64,000 nucleotides of DNA from Mytilus edulis (Eukaryota > Mollusca > Bivalvia > Mytilida > Mytilidae). The stretch lies in the NCBI RefSeq assembly GCF_963676685.1, contig NC_092350.1, positions 1,787,486 through 1,851,485 of the forward strand. Reading direction: 5' to 3'. The position numbers and the translations under genes are program-made. Each line of letters opens with the position of its first letter. The stretch's first letter is position 1. Below the pieces are notes generated by a model. It was not told the origin of the DNA, did not search any database, and saw only the letters and a list, made by a program, of their open reading frames with translations. Shown piece after piece: positions 34,601 to 43,702 of the stretch.

Positions 34601-35936
34601 CCTTTTTAAAATGGCTGGATCTGCCACTGTTTACAGGTAAACATACATTATTCAAACATTAATCTGTCAATATTTAATGCACAGATTCAGAGTATTAAAA
34701 AAGTTTGGAATAAAAAATAACATTAATTATCAAAGATTTGTTCTAAAGTTTTTGTTCCCAAAATGACAATAAAAAACCAAAACAACACAAAACTGAAATA
34801 AAATTTAAATAAACCAATGGATAGGTTTGTAACGTTGGACAGACAATTAAATAAACCAATGGATAGGTTTGTAACTTTGGACAGACAATTAAATAAACCA
34901 ATGGATAGGTTTGTAACGTTGGACAGACAATTAAATAAACCAATGGATAGGTTTGTAACTTTGGACAGACAATTAAATAAACCAATGGATAGGTTTGTAA
35001 CGTTGGACAGACAATTAGATAAACCAATGGATAGGTTTGTAACTTTGGACAGACAATTAAATAAACCAATGGATAGGTTTGTAACGTTGGACAGACAATT
35101 AAATAAACCAATGGATAGATTTGTAACGTTGGACAGACAATTAAATAAACCAATGGATAGGTTTGTAACGTTGGACAGACAATTAAATAAACCAATGGAT
35201 AGGTTTGTAACGTTGGACAGACAATTAAATAAACCAATGGATAGGTTTGTAACGTTGGACAGACAATTAAATAAACCAATGGATAGGTTTGCAACGTTGG
35301 ACAGACAATTAAATAAACCAATGGATAGGTTTGTAACTTTGGACAGACAATTGATTTAGATTTCAAAAGATCAACCCCTTTATTTTATATTGATTTGTGG
35401 AACAACAAACAGAACATTGGAGAATATGCAATAAATCTACAATGACATTGTTAAATAAAACAAAAATAATTTGTACAATTAAAACAATAAGTAAAAGATA
35501 TGTGTTATTATGACAAAAATTTTCATGAAGAATTGTTTTTTGTAGAAATTGTGCAATGAACATTTAATCAATATTTTGTGCTATACTCATATGATGATTT
35601 GTCTTTTTTAGACAGGAAATAGGAATAACATCTGAACAACCAGGAACCAGTTCTCATACACATTTAAAGAATATTATAGACACTGCTACTGATCAGAGAA
35701 CATTGTCCAGGTTACCAGATTCACGTAAATTACCCATTGTAACAACAAATAAACAATCTGTAACAAAGACACCAGATATACAGGGTTATAAAAGAACAAG
35801 TACTGTGGTCAATTCTACAAAAAGTGCAAAAAAGAGGAAAGCTAAAAATATAAACCAACAGCTGAGTCAAATTTTAGCGAATGAAAAATCAGAGACGAAG
35901 ACGGGAAACTTAATGGATTTTTTATCTAGCTTATAA
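25607..35936 (+). CDS. C18orf21: C18orf21-family protein (RNase MRP-associated subunit homologue)
   Basis: Coding exons are 25607-25683, 26502-26524, 30868-31073, 31837-31927, 34254-34386 and 35612-35936. All have AG/GT borders with agreeing phases and total 285 codons with the stop (284 residues; human protein 220). The N-terminal helix ends in CQPTNRYLK, like the human CPGQARYLL. It is followed by a zinc-ribbon-like module: CQYC at about 44-47, RVRVKSKVKLNKK, then CNVC at about 105-108. A Lys/Arg-rich linker follows (KKSKKKKKRRKKEREEA). The C-terminus, QLSQILANEKSE...NLMDFLSSL, matches the human end closely. The human protein has been reported as an RNase MRP subunit; that function is from the family, not visible here. 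The CXXC pairs suggest zinc and RNA or protein binding. Confidence 0.9.
25983..26272. mobile_element. Harbinger/Tourist-like MITE in C18orf21 intron 1
   Basis: The terminal inverted repeats are about 30 bp (GGCAGCAACCATTTGATTTT at the left, its inverse at the right) and run inward into G17 and C8 tracts. A TTA triplet flanks both ends (25980-25982 and 26273-26275), which fits the TWA target-site duplication of PIF/Harbinger elements. The 290-bp interior is A/T homopolymer-rich and non-coding. Overlapping Phe/Lys-rich open frames are artefacts of these tracts. Confidence 0.8.
26502..26524 (+). CDS. C18orf21: C18orf21 homologue micro-exon (23 nt)
   Basis: TTATTTATTTCAG precedes it and GTAAGA follows. 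It encodes YKVVESQ and joins exon 1 (phase 2) to exon 3 (phase 1) without a frameshift. The double phase match and strong splice sites are the evidence. Confidence 0.75.
26599..26737. repeat. Imperfect palindrome with 62-bp arms
   Basis: The 26600-26661 arm (CGATAACTGTATTGTATTTT...GACGGCGTCAATTGG) pairs with 26674-26736 (GATGCCGTCAAAGC...TATTGTTATC) at roughly 80% identity, with a loop of about 12 bp. It lies in C18orf21 intron 2 and could be an old MITE. Confidence 0.7.
26738..28739. other. Large C18orf21 intron 2, left part; nothing certain
   Basis: The sequence is mostly AT-rich. A somewhat more GC-rich open stretch at about 27318-27513 reads as a Cys-containing peptide but has no recognised homologue or splice context. 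No repeat family was recognised. Confidence 0.4.
28740..29841 (-). CDS. Possible last two exons of an unidentified minus-strand gene
   Basis: Exon 29841-29782 (TGACTAG|GTTTATACG ... AAAG|GTAAAT) reads LYDVCIHGSVAILVDGLFK. Exon 28891-28740 (TACTAACAG|TGGTTCC ...) continues in phase with VVPVRSREADFDEYGQF, then ALEPEYTEEELHKMEAAESS, ending SNPRL and a TGA stop. The acidic composition, codon use, TACTAAC branch-like string and agreeing phase suggest a real coding sequence, nested in intron 2 of C18orf21 on the other strand. The acceptor lacks a good pyrimidine tract. I do not recognise the family, and no upstream exons or start were found. Confidence 0.35.
29842..30630. other. C18orf21 intron 2, right part
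   Basis: There is no supported exon. A 24-bp phrase containing ACAGGGCAACATAAAACAT is tandemly doubled at about 30412-30470. An ATGTTCAAG|GTAAGA string at 30379 looks like a first exon but its phase does not fit exon 3. Confidence 0.4.
30631..30828 (+). mobile_element. tRNA-derived SINE
   Basis: The head resembles a tRNA-Leu/Ser-type promoter: an A-box-like GGTGGCCTACTGGTCTAAGT and a B-box-like GAGTTCAAATCC at about 30709. The body (CTAGGATTGACAGTT) ends in GGCTTCCTCCACCAAAAATA. It matches the minus-strand copy at 63060-63270. It lies directly before exon 3 of C18orf21. Confidence 0.8.
30868..31073 (+). CDS. C18orf21: C18orf21 homologue exon 3 (first CXXC)
   Basis: The acceptor is TTTTTTTAG and the donor CTG|GTAAGT. 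It encodes the CQYCGSDY knuckle and the basic RRVRVKSKVKLNKK stretch. The ATG at 30855 is intronic. Confidence 0.9.
31160..31340 (-). repeat. R1 repeat, inverted
   Basis: GCTAATGAGACAACTCTCCA, CAATGTACAGCCTTCAACAA, AATGAGCAAAGTCCATACC and GGCCCCGAAATGACAAAAG are the reverse complement of R1 phrases. It lies in C18orf21 intron 3. Confidence 0.8.
31555..31675 (+). repeat. Second mussel interspersed repeat (R3)
   Basis: GGTGTCAAAAAGACAACAAC, CTGACCAAAGAGATAA, ACAGCCGAAG and GGTCTTCAATACAGCGAG form a phrase order that I recognise as common in mussel DNA. The 90-codon open frame across it is not a gene. Confidence 0.65.
31769..31847. repeat. 34-bp tandem duplication of a C18orf21 acceptor
   Basis: Two identical 34-bp copies (31769-31802 and 31803-31836) begin GTTGTCATGTGTACTG and end TTAAATTACAG. 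The first 11 bases recur a third time as the start of exon 4 at 31837. Each full copy therefore ends in a usable acceptor. Confidence 0.93.
31837..31927 (+). CDS. C18orf21: C18orf21 homologue exon 4 (second CXXC)
   Basis: The exon encodes VVMCNVCTKKTKFPCLRR, parallel to human LITCKTCNRTVKHHG. The donor is CAAA|GTAAGT. Its acceptor region is tandemly duplicated (see 31769-31847). Confidence 0.9.
31928..32390. other. C18orf21 intron 4, left part; nothing recognised
   Basis: The DNA is AT-rich with no exon or clear repeat, apart from the approach to the repeat cluster that starts near 32.39 kb. Confidence 0.4.
32391..32443. repeat. Small hairpin GGTGCACACTG / CAGTGTGCACC
   Basis: TGTGGTGCACACTG at the left and CAGTGTGCACCATA at the right are inverted with a loop of about 25 bp. 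It abuts the next interspersed repeat. Confidence 0.7.
32449..33655 (+). repeat. Bivalve interspersed repeat with two ~520-bp internal units
   Basis: The head AGCTCACCTGGCCCAAAGGG and CCAAGTGAGCTTTTCTCATC, followed by a CGTCCGTCGTCG run, is a motif I recognise as abundant in bivalve genomes. The body repeats twice and starts a third time, as shown by CTTCTCCTCTGAAAC at about 32547, 33070 and 33583. The unit phrases include CAAACTTGGCCACAATCATC, CCAAGATGGC and GTTGACCCCTTTAGGAGTTA. Related units lie inverted at 57.0-58.3 kb. No protein is encoded. Confidence 0.8.
34254..34386 (+). CDS. C18orf21: C18orf21 homologue exon 5 (Lys-rich)
   Basis: The acceptor is TTTCAACAG and the donor GAAAG|GTATTT. 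It encodes a strongly basic segment, probably nucleolar or RNA-binding, followed by LHSDSVDIE. Confidence 0.85.
34467..34629. mobile_element. MITE with CAGTGGCGGATCCAG ends and G-runs
   Basis: The ends CAGTGGCGGATCCAG and CTGGATCTGCCACTG are inverted with one mismatch. A perfect TTTACA flanks both sides (34461-34466 and 34630-34635). The interior has runs of 8, 14 and 5 G separated by one to a few bases near 34481-34513, and C6-C7 runs elsewhere. The CAGTGGCG terminus resembles hAT-type MITEs, though those usually make 8-bp duplications. It sits 80 bp downstream of C18orf21 exon 5. Confidence 0.8.
34803..35352. repeat. 42-bp minisatellite, 13 copies, intronic
   Basis: The unit contains AACCAATGGATAGGTTTGTA, ACGTTGGACAGACAATTAA. 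Copies 1-6 alternate ACGTT and ACTTT, giving an 84-bp dimer; copies 7-12 are mostly ACGTT. Because 42 is divisible by three, both strands stay open (14-residue periodic frames of 180 and 207 codons). These are artefacts of the period and lie within the last intron of C18orf21. Confidence 0.97.
35612..35936 (+). CDS. C18orf21: C18orf21 homologue terminal exon
   Basis: The acceptor is CTTTTTTAG. It encodes a Ser/Thr-rich segment, KSAKKRKAKN, and the conserved C-terminal motif ending DFLSSL before TAA at 35934. Confidence 0.92.
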
Positions 35937-36515
35937 TAAATGCAATCAGTTTCTTTTAATTGAGTTTCCTTAACTTATTTCTTGTAGTAAAGTGAAAACC
36001 CTGTCGTGTAAGAACACCCTCAGATTCAACCATCACTTTTATGGAGTCCTTAGGGTGACCTTTATATATACAAATAGCTCAGTTTTATTGTTGCTAATAC
36101 AACCCAAAGTTGCAAATGTTTAAGAATGGGTATATATAATCTTTTGTTTCAATAAAAACAGTTTGTTGATAGAAATGTGTGAAGCAGATACAAAACAGAA
36201 ATGTCTGTAATGGAAGCAGTTTCATTGATGCAAAGCTTAAATGTAACAAAAAGAGATTTGCTTTCATCATTTTTGGTGGTAACAGAAGGAAATATGAACA
36301 CAATATCTCATGAAATTAGGGGTTAAGTTTTAATTTTGGTTATTATGTCTTTACCTTAAGCACTGGGAGACATACTGCTCAAGTTGTATTTCTTCTCTTG
36401 CTTTTAATAAGCTCGTTTATTGGACATATTATGGTAATTGGTTGTCTGTCTGTTGCCAACATGTCACCATTAATTCAAAAACACTTTAACCAATTTGCAT
36501 AAAACTTTGGGGAAA
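35937..36515 (+). terminator. 3' UTR and poly(A) signal of C18orf21 homologue
   Basis: An AATAAA at 36151-36156, about 215 bp after the stop codon, is the nearest good poly(A) signal. The rest of the stretch has no gene. Confidence 0.5.
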
Positions 36516-39500
36516 CATTCATATATTTGTGTAAATACCACAGTCATATCCATTCAGCCGTGTAAATACCACAGTCACACCCATTCAGCTGTGTGAAAAC
36601 CACAGTCATATCCATTCAGCCGTGTAAATACCACAGTCACACCCATTCAGCTGTGTAAATACCAGTTACACCCATTCAGCTGTGTAAATACCACAATCAC
36701 ATCAATTCATTTGTGTGAATACCACAGTCACATCCATTCAGCTCTGTGTAAATACCACAGTCACATCCATTCAGCTGTGTAAATACCACAGTCACATCCA
36801 TTCAGCTGTGTGAATACCACAGTCACATCCATTCAGCTCTGTGTAAATACAACAGTCACATCCATTTAGCTGTGTAAATACCACAGTCACATCCATTCAG
36901 TTGTGTGATTACTACGGTCACATCTATTCAGCTGTGAAAATACCACAGTCACACCCATTCAGCTGTGTAAATACCAGTTACACCCATTCAACTGTGTAAA
37001 TACCACAGTCACATCAATTCATTTGTGTGAATACCACAGTCACATCCATTCAGCTCTGTGTAAATACCACAGTCACATCCATTCAGCTATGTTAATACCA
37101 CAGTCACATCAATTCAGCTGTGTAAATATCACAGTTATATCCATTCAGCTTTGTGAATACCACAGTCACATTCATTTAGCTGTGTGAATACCACATTCAC
37201 ATCCATTCAGCTGTGTGAATACAACAGTCACATCCATTCAACTGTGTGAATACCGTAGTCTCATCCATTCAGCTCTGTGTAAATACCACAGTCTCATCCA
37301 TTCAGTTGTGTGAATACCACAGTCACATCCAGTCAGCTGTGTGAATACCACAGTCACATCCATTCAGTTGTTTTAATACCAGTCACATCCATTCAGCTGT
37401 GTGAATACCACATCACATCCATTCAGTTGTGTGAATACCACAGTCACATCCATTTAGTTGTGTGAATACCACAGTCACATCCATTCAGCTGTGTGAATAC
37501 CAGTCACATCCATTTAATTGTGTGAATACCACAGTCACATCCAGTCAGCTGTGTGAATACCACAGTCACATCAATTGAGTTGTGTGAATACCACAATCAC
37601 ATCCATTCAGCTGTGTGAATACCACAGTCACATCCATTCAGTTGTTTTAATACCTGAGTCACATCCATTCAGCTGTGTGAATACCACAGTCACATCCATT
37701 CAGTTGTTTTAATACCACAGTCACATCCATTCAGCTGTGTGAATACCACAGTTATATCCATTCAGTTGTGTGAATACCTGAGTCACATCCATTCAGTTGT
37801 TTTAATACCAGTCACATCCATTCAGCTGTGTGAATACCACAGTCACATCCATTCAGTTGTTTTAATACCAGTCACATCCATTCAGCTGTGTGAATACCAC
37901 AGTCACATTCGTTCAGTTGTGTGAATACCACAGTCACATCCAGTCAGCTGTGTATACCACAGTCACATCCATGCAGCTGTGTGAATACCACAGTCGCATC
38001 CGTTCAGCTGTGTGAATACCACAGTCACATCCATTCAGTTGTTTTAATACCAGTCACATCCATTCAGCTGTGTGAATACCACAGTCGCATCCGTTCAGCT
38101 GTGTGAATACCACAGTCGCATCCATTCAGTTGTTTTAATACCAGTCACATCCATTCAGCTGTGTGAATACCACAGTCACATCCATTCAGCTCTGTGAAAA
38201 TACCACAGTCACATCCATTTAGTTGTGTGAATACCACAGTCACATCCATTTAGTTGTGTGAATACCAGTCACATGAATTCAATAGTTTTAATACCACATC
38301 ACATCCATTCAGTTGTGTGAATACTACAGTCACATCCATTCAGCTGTGTGAATATCACAGTCACATCCATTCAGCTGTGTAAATACCACAGTCACATCCA
38401 GTCAGCTGTGTATACCACAGTCACATCCATGCAGCTGTGTGAATACCACAGTCGCATCCGTTCAGCTGTGTGAATACCACAGTCACATCCATTCAGTTGT
38501 TTTAATACCAGTCACATCCATTCAGCTGTGTGAATACCACAGTCACATCCATTCAGCTCTGTGTAAATACCACAGTCACATCCATTTAGCTGTGTGAATA
38601 CCACAGTCACATCCATTTAGTTGTGTGAATACCAGTCACATGAATTCAATAGTTTTAATACCACATCACATCCATGCAGTTGTGTGAATACTACAGTCAC
38701 ATCCATTCAGCTGTGTGAATATCACAGTCACATCCATTCAGCTGTGTAAATACCACAGTCACATCCAGTCAGCTGTGTATACCACAGTCACATCCATGCA
38801 GCTGTGTGAATACCACAGTCGCATCCGTTCAGCTGTGTGAATACCACAGTCACATCCATTCAGTTGTTTTAATACCAGTCACATCCATTCAGCTGTGTGA
38901 ATACCACAGTCACATCCATTCAGCTCTGTGTAAATACCACAGTCACATCCATTTAGCTGTGTGAATATCACAGTCACATCCATTCAGCTGTGTAAATATC
39001 ACAGTTATATCCATTCAGCTGTGTGAATACCACAGTCACATCCGTTCAGCTGTGTAAATACCACAGTCACATCCATTCAGTTGTCTGAATACCACATTCA
39101 CATCCATTCAGTTGTGTGAATACCTGAGTCACATCCATTCAGTTGTTTGAATACCACAGTCACATTCATTCAGCTCTGTGAATACCACAGTCACATCCAT
39201 GCAGCTGTGTGAATACCACAGTCACATCCATTCAGTTGTGTGAATACCACAGTTATATCCATTCAGTTGTGTGAATACCTGAGTCACATCCATTCAGTTG
39301 TGTGAATACCTGAGTCACATTCATTCAGCTCTGTGAATACCACAGTCACATCCATTCAGTTGTCTGAATACCACAGTCACATCCATTCAGCTGTGTGAAT
39401 ACCACATCACATCCATTCAGTTGTGTGAATACCACAGTCACATCCATTCAGCTTTGTGAATACCACAGTCACCTCCATTCAGCTGTGTGAATACCACAGT

Positions 39501-39540
39501 CACATCCATTCAGTTGTGAATACAACAGTCACATCCATTT
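36516..39540. repeat. 31-bp minisatellite, about 100 copies
   Basis: The consensus unit reads ACCACAGTCACATCCATTCA then GCTGTGTGAAT. Variants of 28 bp (ATACCAGTCACATCC) and TGTTTTAATACC forms are interspersed. A higher-order pattern marked by TGTATACCACAG followed by CATCCATGCAGC and CAGTCGCATCCG recurs at 37951, 38409 and 38776. Short frames within it are not genes. Confidence 0.97.
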
Positions 39541-39625
39541 CTGTCCCTGAACAGGGGTCATAACAGGAACCCTTTTGTTGGTAGTTAGATGCTTTAACCA
39601 CTACACCACGGCTCATGATTCAGTG
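39541..39625 (-). mobile_element. tRNA-like SINE head fragment
   Basis: On the minus strand GAGCCGTGGTGTAGTGGTTA followed by AAGCATCTAACTACCAAC resembles the A-box half of a tRNA-derived SINE, and GGTTCCTGTT is a weak B-box. The acceptor-stem pairing needed for a functional tRNA is not evident. Confidence 0.5.
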
Positions 39626-39659
39626 ATTATAGTTAAGTTTTTGTTTTTTATCTGTTTTT

Positions 39660-40620
39660 TTTTCTAAAACTGTATGTAATAGGTCCTCTTTAAATGGTGA
39701 ATGGTATGATTGTAAGGTGCAGATGTCCAACTGGCAGGTGTCATCTGACCTAGACCTTATTTTCATGGTTCAGTGGGTATTGTTATGTTTTTGTGTTTTG
39801 GTCTGTTTTTCTTATACTGTAAGCAATAGGTCAACTTTATTTGGTGTATGGAAATATTTTACGATGTACATGTCAGTCTGGCATGTTTTGTTTGATGTTG
39901 ACCTCATTTTTGTGGCTCAATGTTGAGTTTTTGTTTTGTAGTCTTATACTATTACCAATATGTCAATAATGTCTGGTGTATAACATGATTGCAAGTGTGT
40001 ATGTCTGTCTGGCAATTATCATCTGACCATTACCTTATTCTCATTTTTCATTGGTCAAATGTAAATTTTTCGACCCTTTGTTGTTAAGAATAAGGTCATG
40101 GTCATATTATAATTGCCAGACAGACATATACACTTGCAATCATGTTATACACCACACATTGTTGACTTATTGGTCAATCTCAAGTTTTCCTGGTTAAATT
40201 TTAAAAAAACCTAGATACTATCAGAAACATATATACATATGTATGTCTCTGATACTATATATGCAAAAGTCAACTATATTTAAAGCATGTAATGATTATA
40301 AGTTGTACATGTTTGTCTGGCAAGGTTCTTCTTGTTAAGTTTTCCTGGTTAAGTGGTTTATAGATATATAAAGATGTGGTATGGGTGCCAATGAGACAAC
40401 TCTCCAAGTTTATTTCTTAGATGTGCAATACTCACTGTTCAACCATAAAGCATATTTGATGTATGTTATGATGGTAAGGTGTACATGTTGACCTCATTTT
40501 AGTTAATGTGATAGTTGAAGTAAAGCTTTATGTTTAGGTCTACTATCAACATAATAGCAATGGTTAGTAAAGAAGGTGAGACATTTCAGTGTAAATTATT
40601 GCACTCTTGTTAAAAGAAAG
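39660..40620 (+). repeat. Degenerate mussel repeat cluster (CATGTCTGTCTGGCA type)
   Basis: About 120-130-bp modules recur: a 'GCAATAGGTC' phrase, 'GGTGTATGG...ATTGTAAGGTG', then 'CTGGCA...TCATCTGACC' and 'CCTCATTTTCATGG'. It ends in TAGTAAAGAAGGTGAGACATTTCAG near 40566. Related modules lie at 58.3-58.5 and 61.2-61.6 kb. A partial inverted R1 copy is embedded at about 40366-40430. Confidence 0.65.
39955..40175. repeat. Inverted repeat with ~87-bp arms
   Basis: The 39955-40041 arm (TAACATGATTGCAAGTGTGT, TGTCTGTCTGGCAATTAT) is inverted at 40087-40175 with about 10% mismatch and a spacer of about 45 bp. It is made from part of the surrounding repeat family. Confidence 0.85.
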
Positions 40621-41749
40621 TGGAATTTCATTCCATCTTTTAAACTTTAACTCAGAGTGAATATTGATATTTTTTCTGGACTTTTGCTAAAACATGATGT
40701 TCCCAGGTTGAAACACCCTTTTCTGTAAAAGTTGATTTCATTTAAAAAGTTAAAAAGATTTTGAGTGATCTTATTGTTTTGGTTTCAAAATGGAAACCCC
40801 AAAAGTTACAAATACAATATTAATGTATTATGGAAATTAAATCAATCATTTATTTTTGAACCACTGGAATATGACAGTTGTTATCAATTCGTTTGATGGG
40901 TTTGAACTTTTGATTTTGCCATTTGATTGGGGACTTAACTTTTTGAATTTTCCTTGGAGTTCAGTATAGTATTTTTGTAATTTTACTTTTTTCATATATG
41001 GTCTTGGATATAACACTGCTTTTCAGATTGTTCTCCGTTATTTAGTACTCAAGTCCAGAATTTAAATTTTGACATAAGGCACAAATGGTAAAATAATGAT
41101 TAAAGATTTATATTTATTGTTCAAGAAATGCTATTCTTTCTATTTATAATTCAATTTAAGTTCATAAAAAAAATATGAAGTTTTATGTTAATTTCAACAG
41201 TAGAGAAATAAGTGATTTTGTAAGTCAAAGCATAAATATATCTTAAAAGCAACAATATCATTTCACATAATACAGAGACATATAATATAATTTTTATTGT
41301 ACCCATTTCACTCATTTTCAAATATTTATCAATAGAAATATGTCTGGTCACTCTTTAATTGATACAAGTAATTCTGACACAAATCAACAGTCATTATGAT
41401 ATTTATTCAATGTCACTTTGCAAGTTTTACTAATCTGATCAGAACTACTCAGCCGTTAATTATATCATGAATGAGCTGTCATAATTATTCCCCACGAGGA
41501 GCCTTTTTAGTTATATTTTACAAATAGTATTCATTCGCACTACAAAATATAGTCCAGTGCAGTCCTTTTTTTCAAATCGGATTTTGTTTATCGCTAAGAT
41601 AACAGCAAAAGTAAATGTATGCTTTGATTTTGAATATTTGTAAACATTTGGTAACGTTGCCATTGTTTTCGCACGGTAATTGATGCACAAGCACCTGCTC
41701 CGTCGATGATTAATTTTCCATATTTGGGACATTGTGGCTAGGGTTTCCA
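40621..41749. other. Intergenic upstream of FoxN1/4; nothing recognised
   Basis: AT-rich DNA without exon-like sequence or a clear repeat. Confidence 0.4.
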
Positions 41750-41967
41750 TGGATTAACCAATCAGATTGTAGCGATTTAAAATTTTCTCATAAAGAACAA
41801 CCAATCAAAGCTGAGTAATTTGAATCTATTACTGTTCTTTGTCCAGTGGGTTGAACGTGGATCCGACATTTTTTTCACCTGTGCCTATTACTTCCTGGAT
41901 TTTTGCATGTTTTTGGGAAATACTGGAATACACAACTAAAGACTAAAAGTGACAGTTATCAAGTCAG
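41750..41967 (+). promoter_or_regulatory. FoxN1/4 promoter and non-coding first exon
   Basis: Two CCAAT boxes (ACCAATCAG at 41757 and ACCAATCAAAG at 41800) precede a stretch ending in the strong donor AAGTCAG|GTAATA at 41967. The first coding exon starts with an acceptor at 42845, so a leader exon is needed, and this is the best candidate. It contains a short upstream ORF (ATG at about 41906, ten codons). Confidence 0.5.
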
Positions 41968-42872
41968 GTAATACTTTCACATAATTTCATAATTTTTGCA
42001 TTATTGTATTCGATGAAATGTTAATTTGGAGCTCAGCCAATATTTTTACTACATGACCTAAATATTTACAACCACAAAAAAAAATGTCTACCGCTCATTC
42101 CATTCAAATTTTGCATGAAAGTGGTTATATTTTGAAACTAAAACAACAAAGTGAAATAATTTTAACATTGTCTATGTAATGTTACACATAATACACAATG
42201 TGTTAATAGTAATTCTTCCACTGTCATTATCAAAAAATACAAATTACAATGATACATGTGTATTTGTTGAAACCAGAAAGATAAAAATAGTGCCAATATT
42301 CAAATCAGATTATTTATGGAATTTGCAAACCAAATATTTTCGAACCTGTAAAAGTGACGAAGTGTTGGAATTGTAGAAACTGGTTTGTATTTCTAAAGTT
42401 GTTTTCTGTTTTGTTCAGTATTTTTGTTCGTCCATGGGCATGTACAATTGATAGTTTGTGTATTATCCTCAGGATTTTTATTTTCCCCTATTAGCAGGTT
42501 GATAAATGCAACTTCTACATGTACTTTGCTATTTTCTAATAAGCATGATAAGTGATAGGACACTGACAATATAAAGATCTTCACAGGTTTTCATCATGAT
42601 TTTGTAACCTTGATGTGGTCTATAAATTTTAGGTTTATTTCATCATGTTCATTATAATATCAAATTGAAATTCTGGAATAAATTTATTTTTAATAACTTT
42701 TAATTCAAAATTGTATTACATAGAATTTGAACATGCACATTGTTTGTCCTTTTGAGAAACTTATATATTGAATTTATATATAAACTCATCATAGATACAT
42801 GATCTTTATTTCGTTTGTTAAATTATAATGTCTTGTCTTTGTAGAAATTCTGTTGAGAATACATTAGCCAGA

Positions 42873-43702
42873 ATGATGGCGAGTATGCCCTACCCTAATG
42901 TGAATGACATGGATTTTCTGGATTCAGTTTCTTTGGACAATGATCTTCAAAAGGAGATGGAAAAAATTCTCCAAGGATCAGACAAATTTACTTTTGATAA
43001 CTATCTTTCATCGGGTACTGGAACTGAAAGTAGCAATCATGGTTTTAATTTTGACACTAGTGCTACAATAGATGAATGGATACAAAACTTTCAGTGTGAA
43101 GATGTCACAAAATTCAATCAAAATTTATTGGACAACTCATTTGAAATAGAAAACAATAACCCAAATTTGTTAGTTAATCCACAGAATGTGCTACAACAGA
43201 CATTTGTTCGACCTTTCAGAAGGGTCGCACAACCAGAAGCAGTAACAGTTAAAGTGGAAGCAACTGAAGACGATGTTGTAGTGCAACAAGTGCAAAACGC
43301 TCATTTTCAACAGCCGTCAACTCAATCAGACAATGTACGAAGTTTTGTAAAGATTCAACCCGCAGGATCACAACGTAACTTCACGCTATCACATTCAAAT
43401 GTTAATATAAACAATAACACGATTACACATGTGCAGAATTTCAAACAACAAGAAGGTTCGCCATCTCAAAGATCTCCCGTCCTTGTCAAGCATTTACATA
43501 ATGGAATTAGTACGACACAACCAAATAATTTCTCATATTCATCATCCAGTGGTCAAAATATTCCAAATGTGCCAAATTCTAGTGACATTGTTGACAAAGT
43601 CTTCCCCAAACCTGTTTATTCCTATAGCTGTCTGATCTCTATGGCGCTGAAGAATAGTAAGAATGGAAGTTTACCTGTTAGTGAAATCTACAACTTCATG
43701 AT
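42873..43702 (+). CDS. FoxN1/4: FoxN1/4 coding exon 1
   Basis: The exon begins at the acceptor TTTGTAG at 42844 and encodes the N-terminal region ([20 protein letters not shown], low complexity) and the first helices of the forkhead domain. The donor is ATGAT|GTAAGT. Confidence 0.93.

Noticed and set aside
34743-35366. 180- and 207-codon frames on opposite strands
   Set aside because: Both arise from the 42-bp intronic minisatellite.
37739-38106. Two 61-codon frames
   Set aside because: They are shadows of the 31-bp minisatellite.
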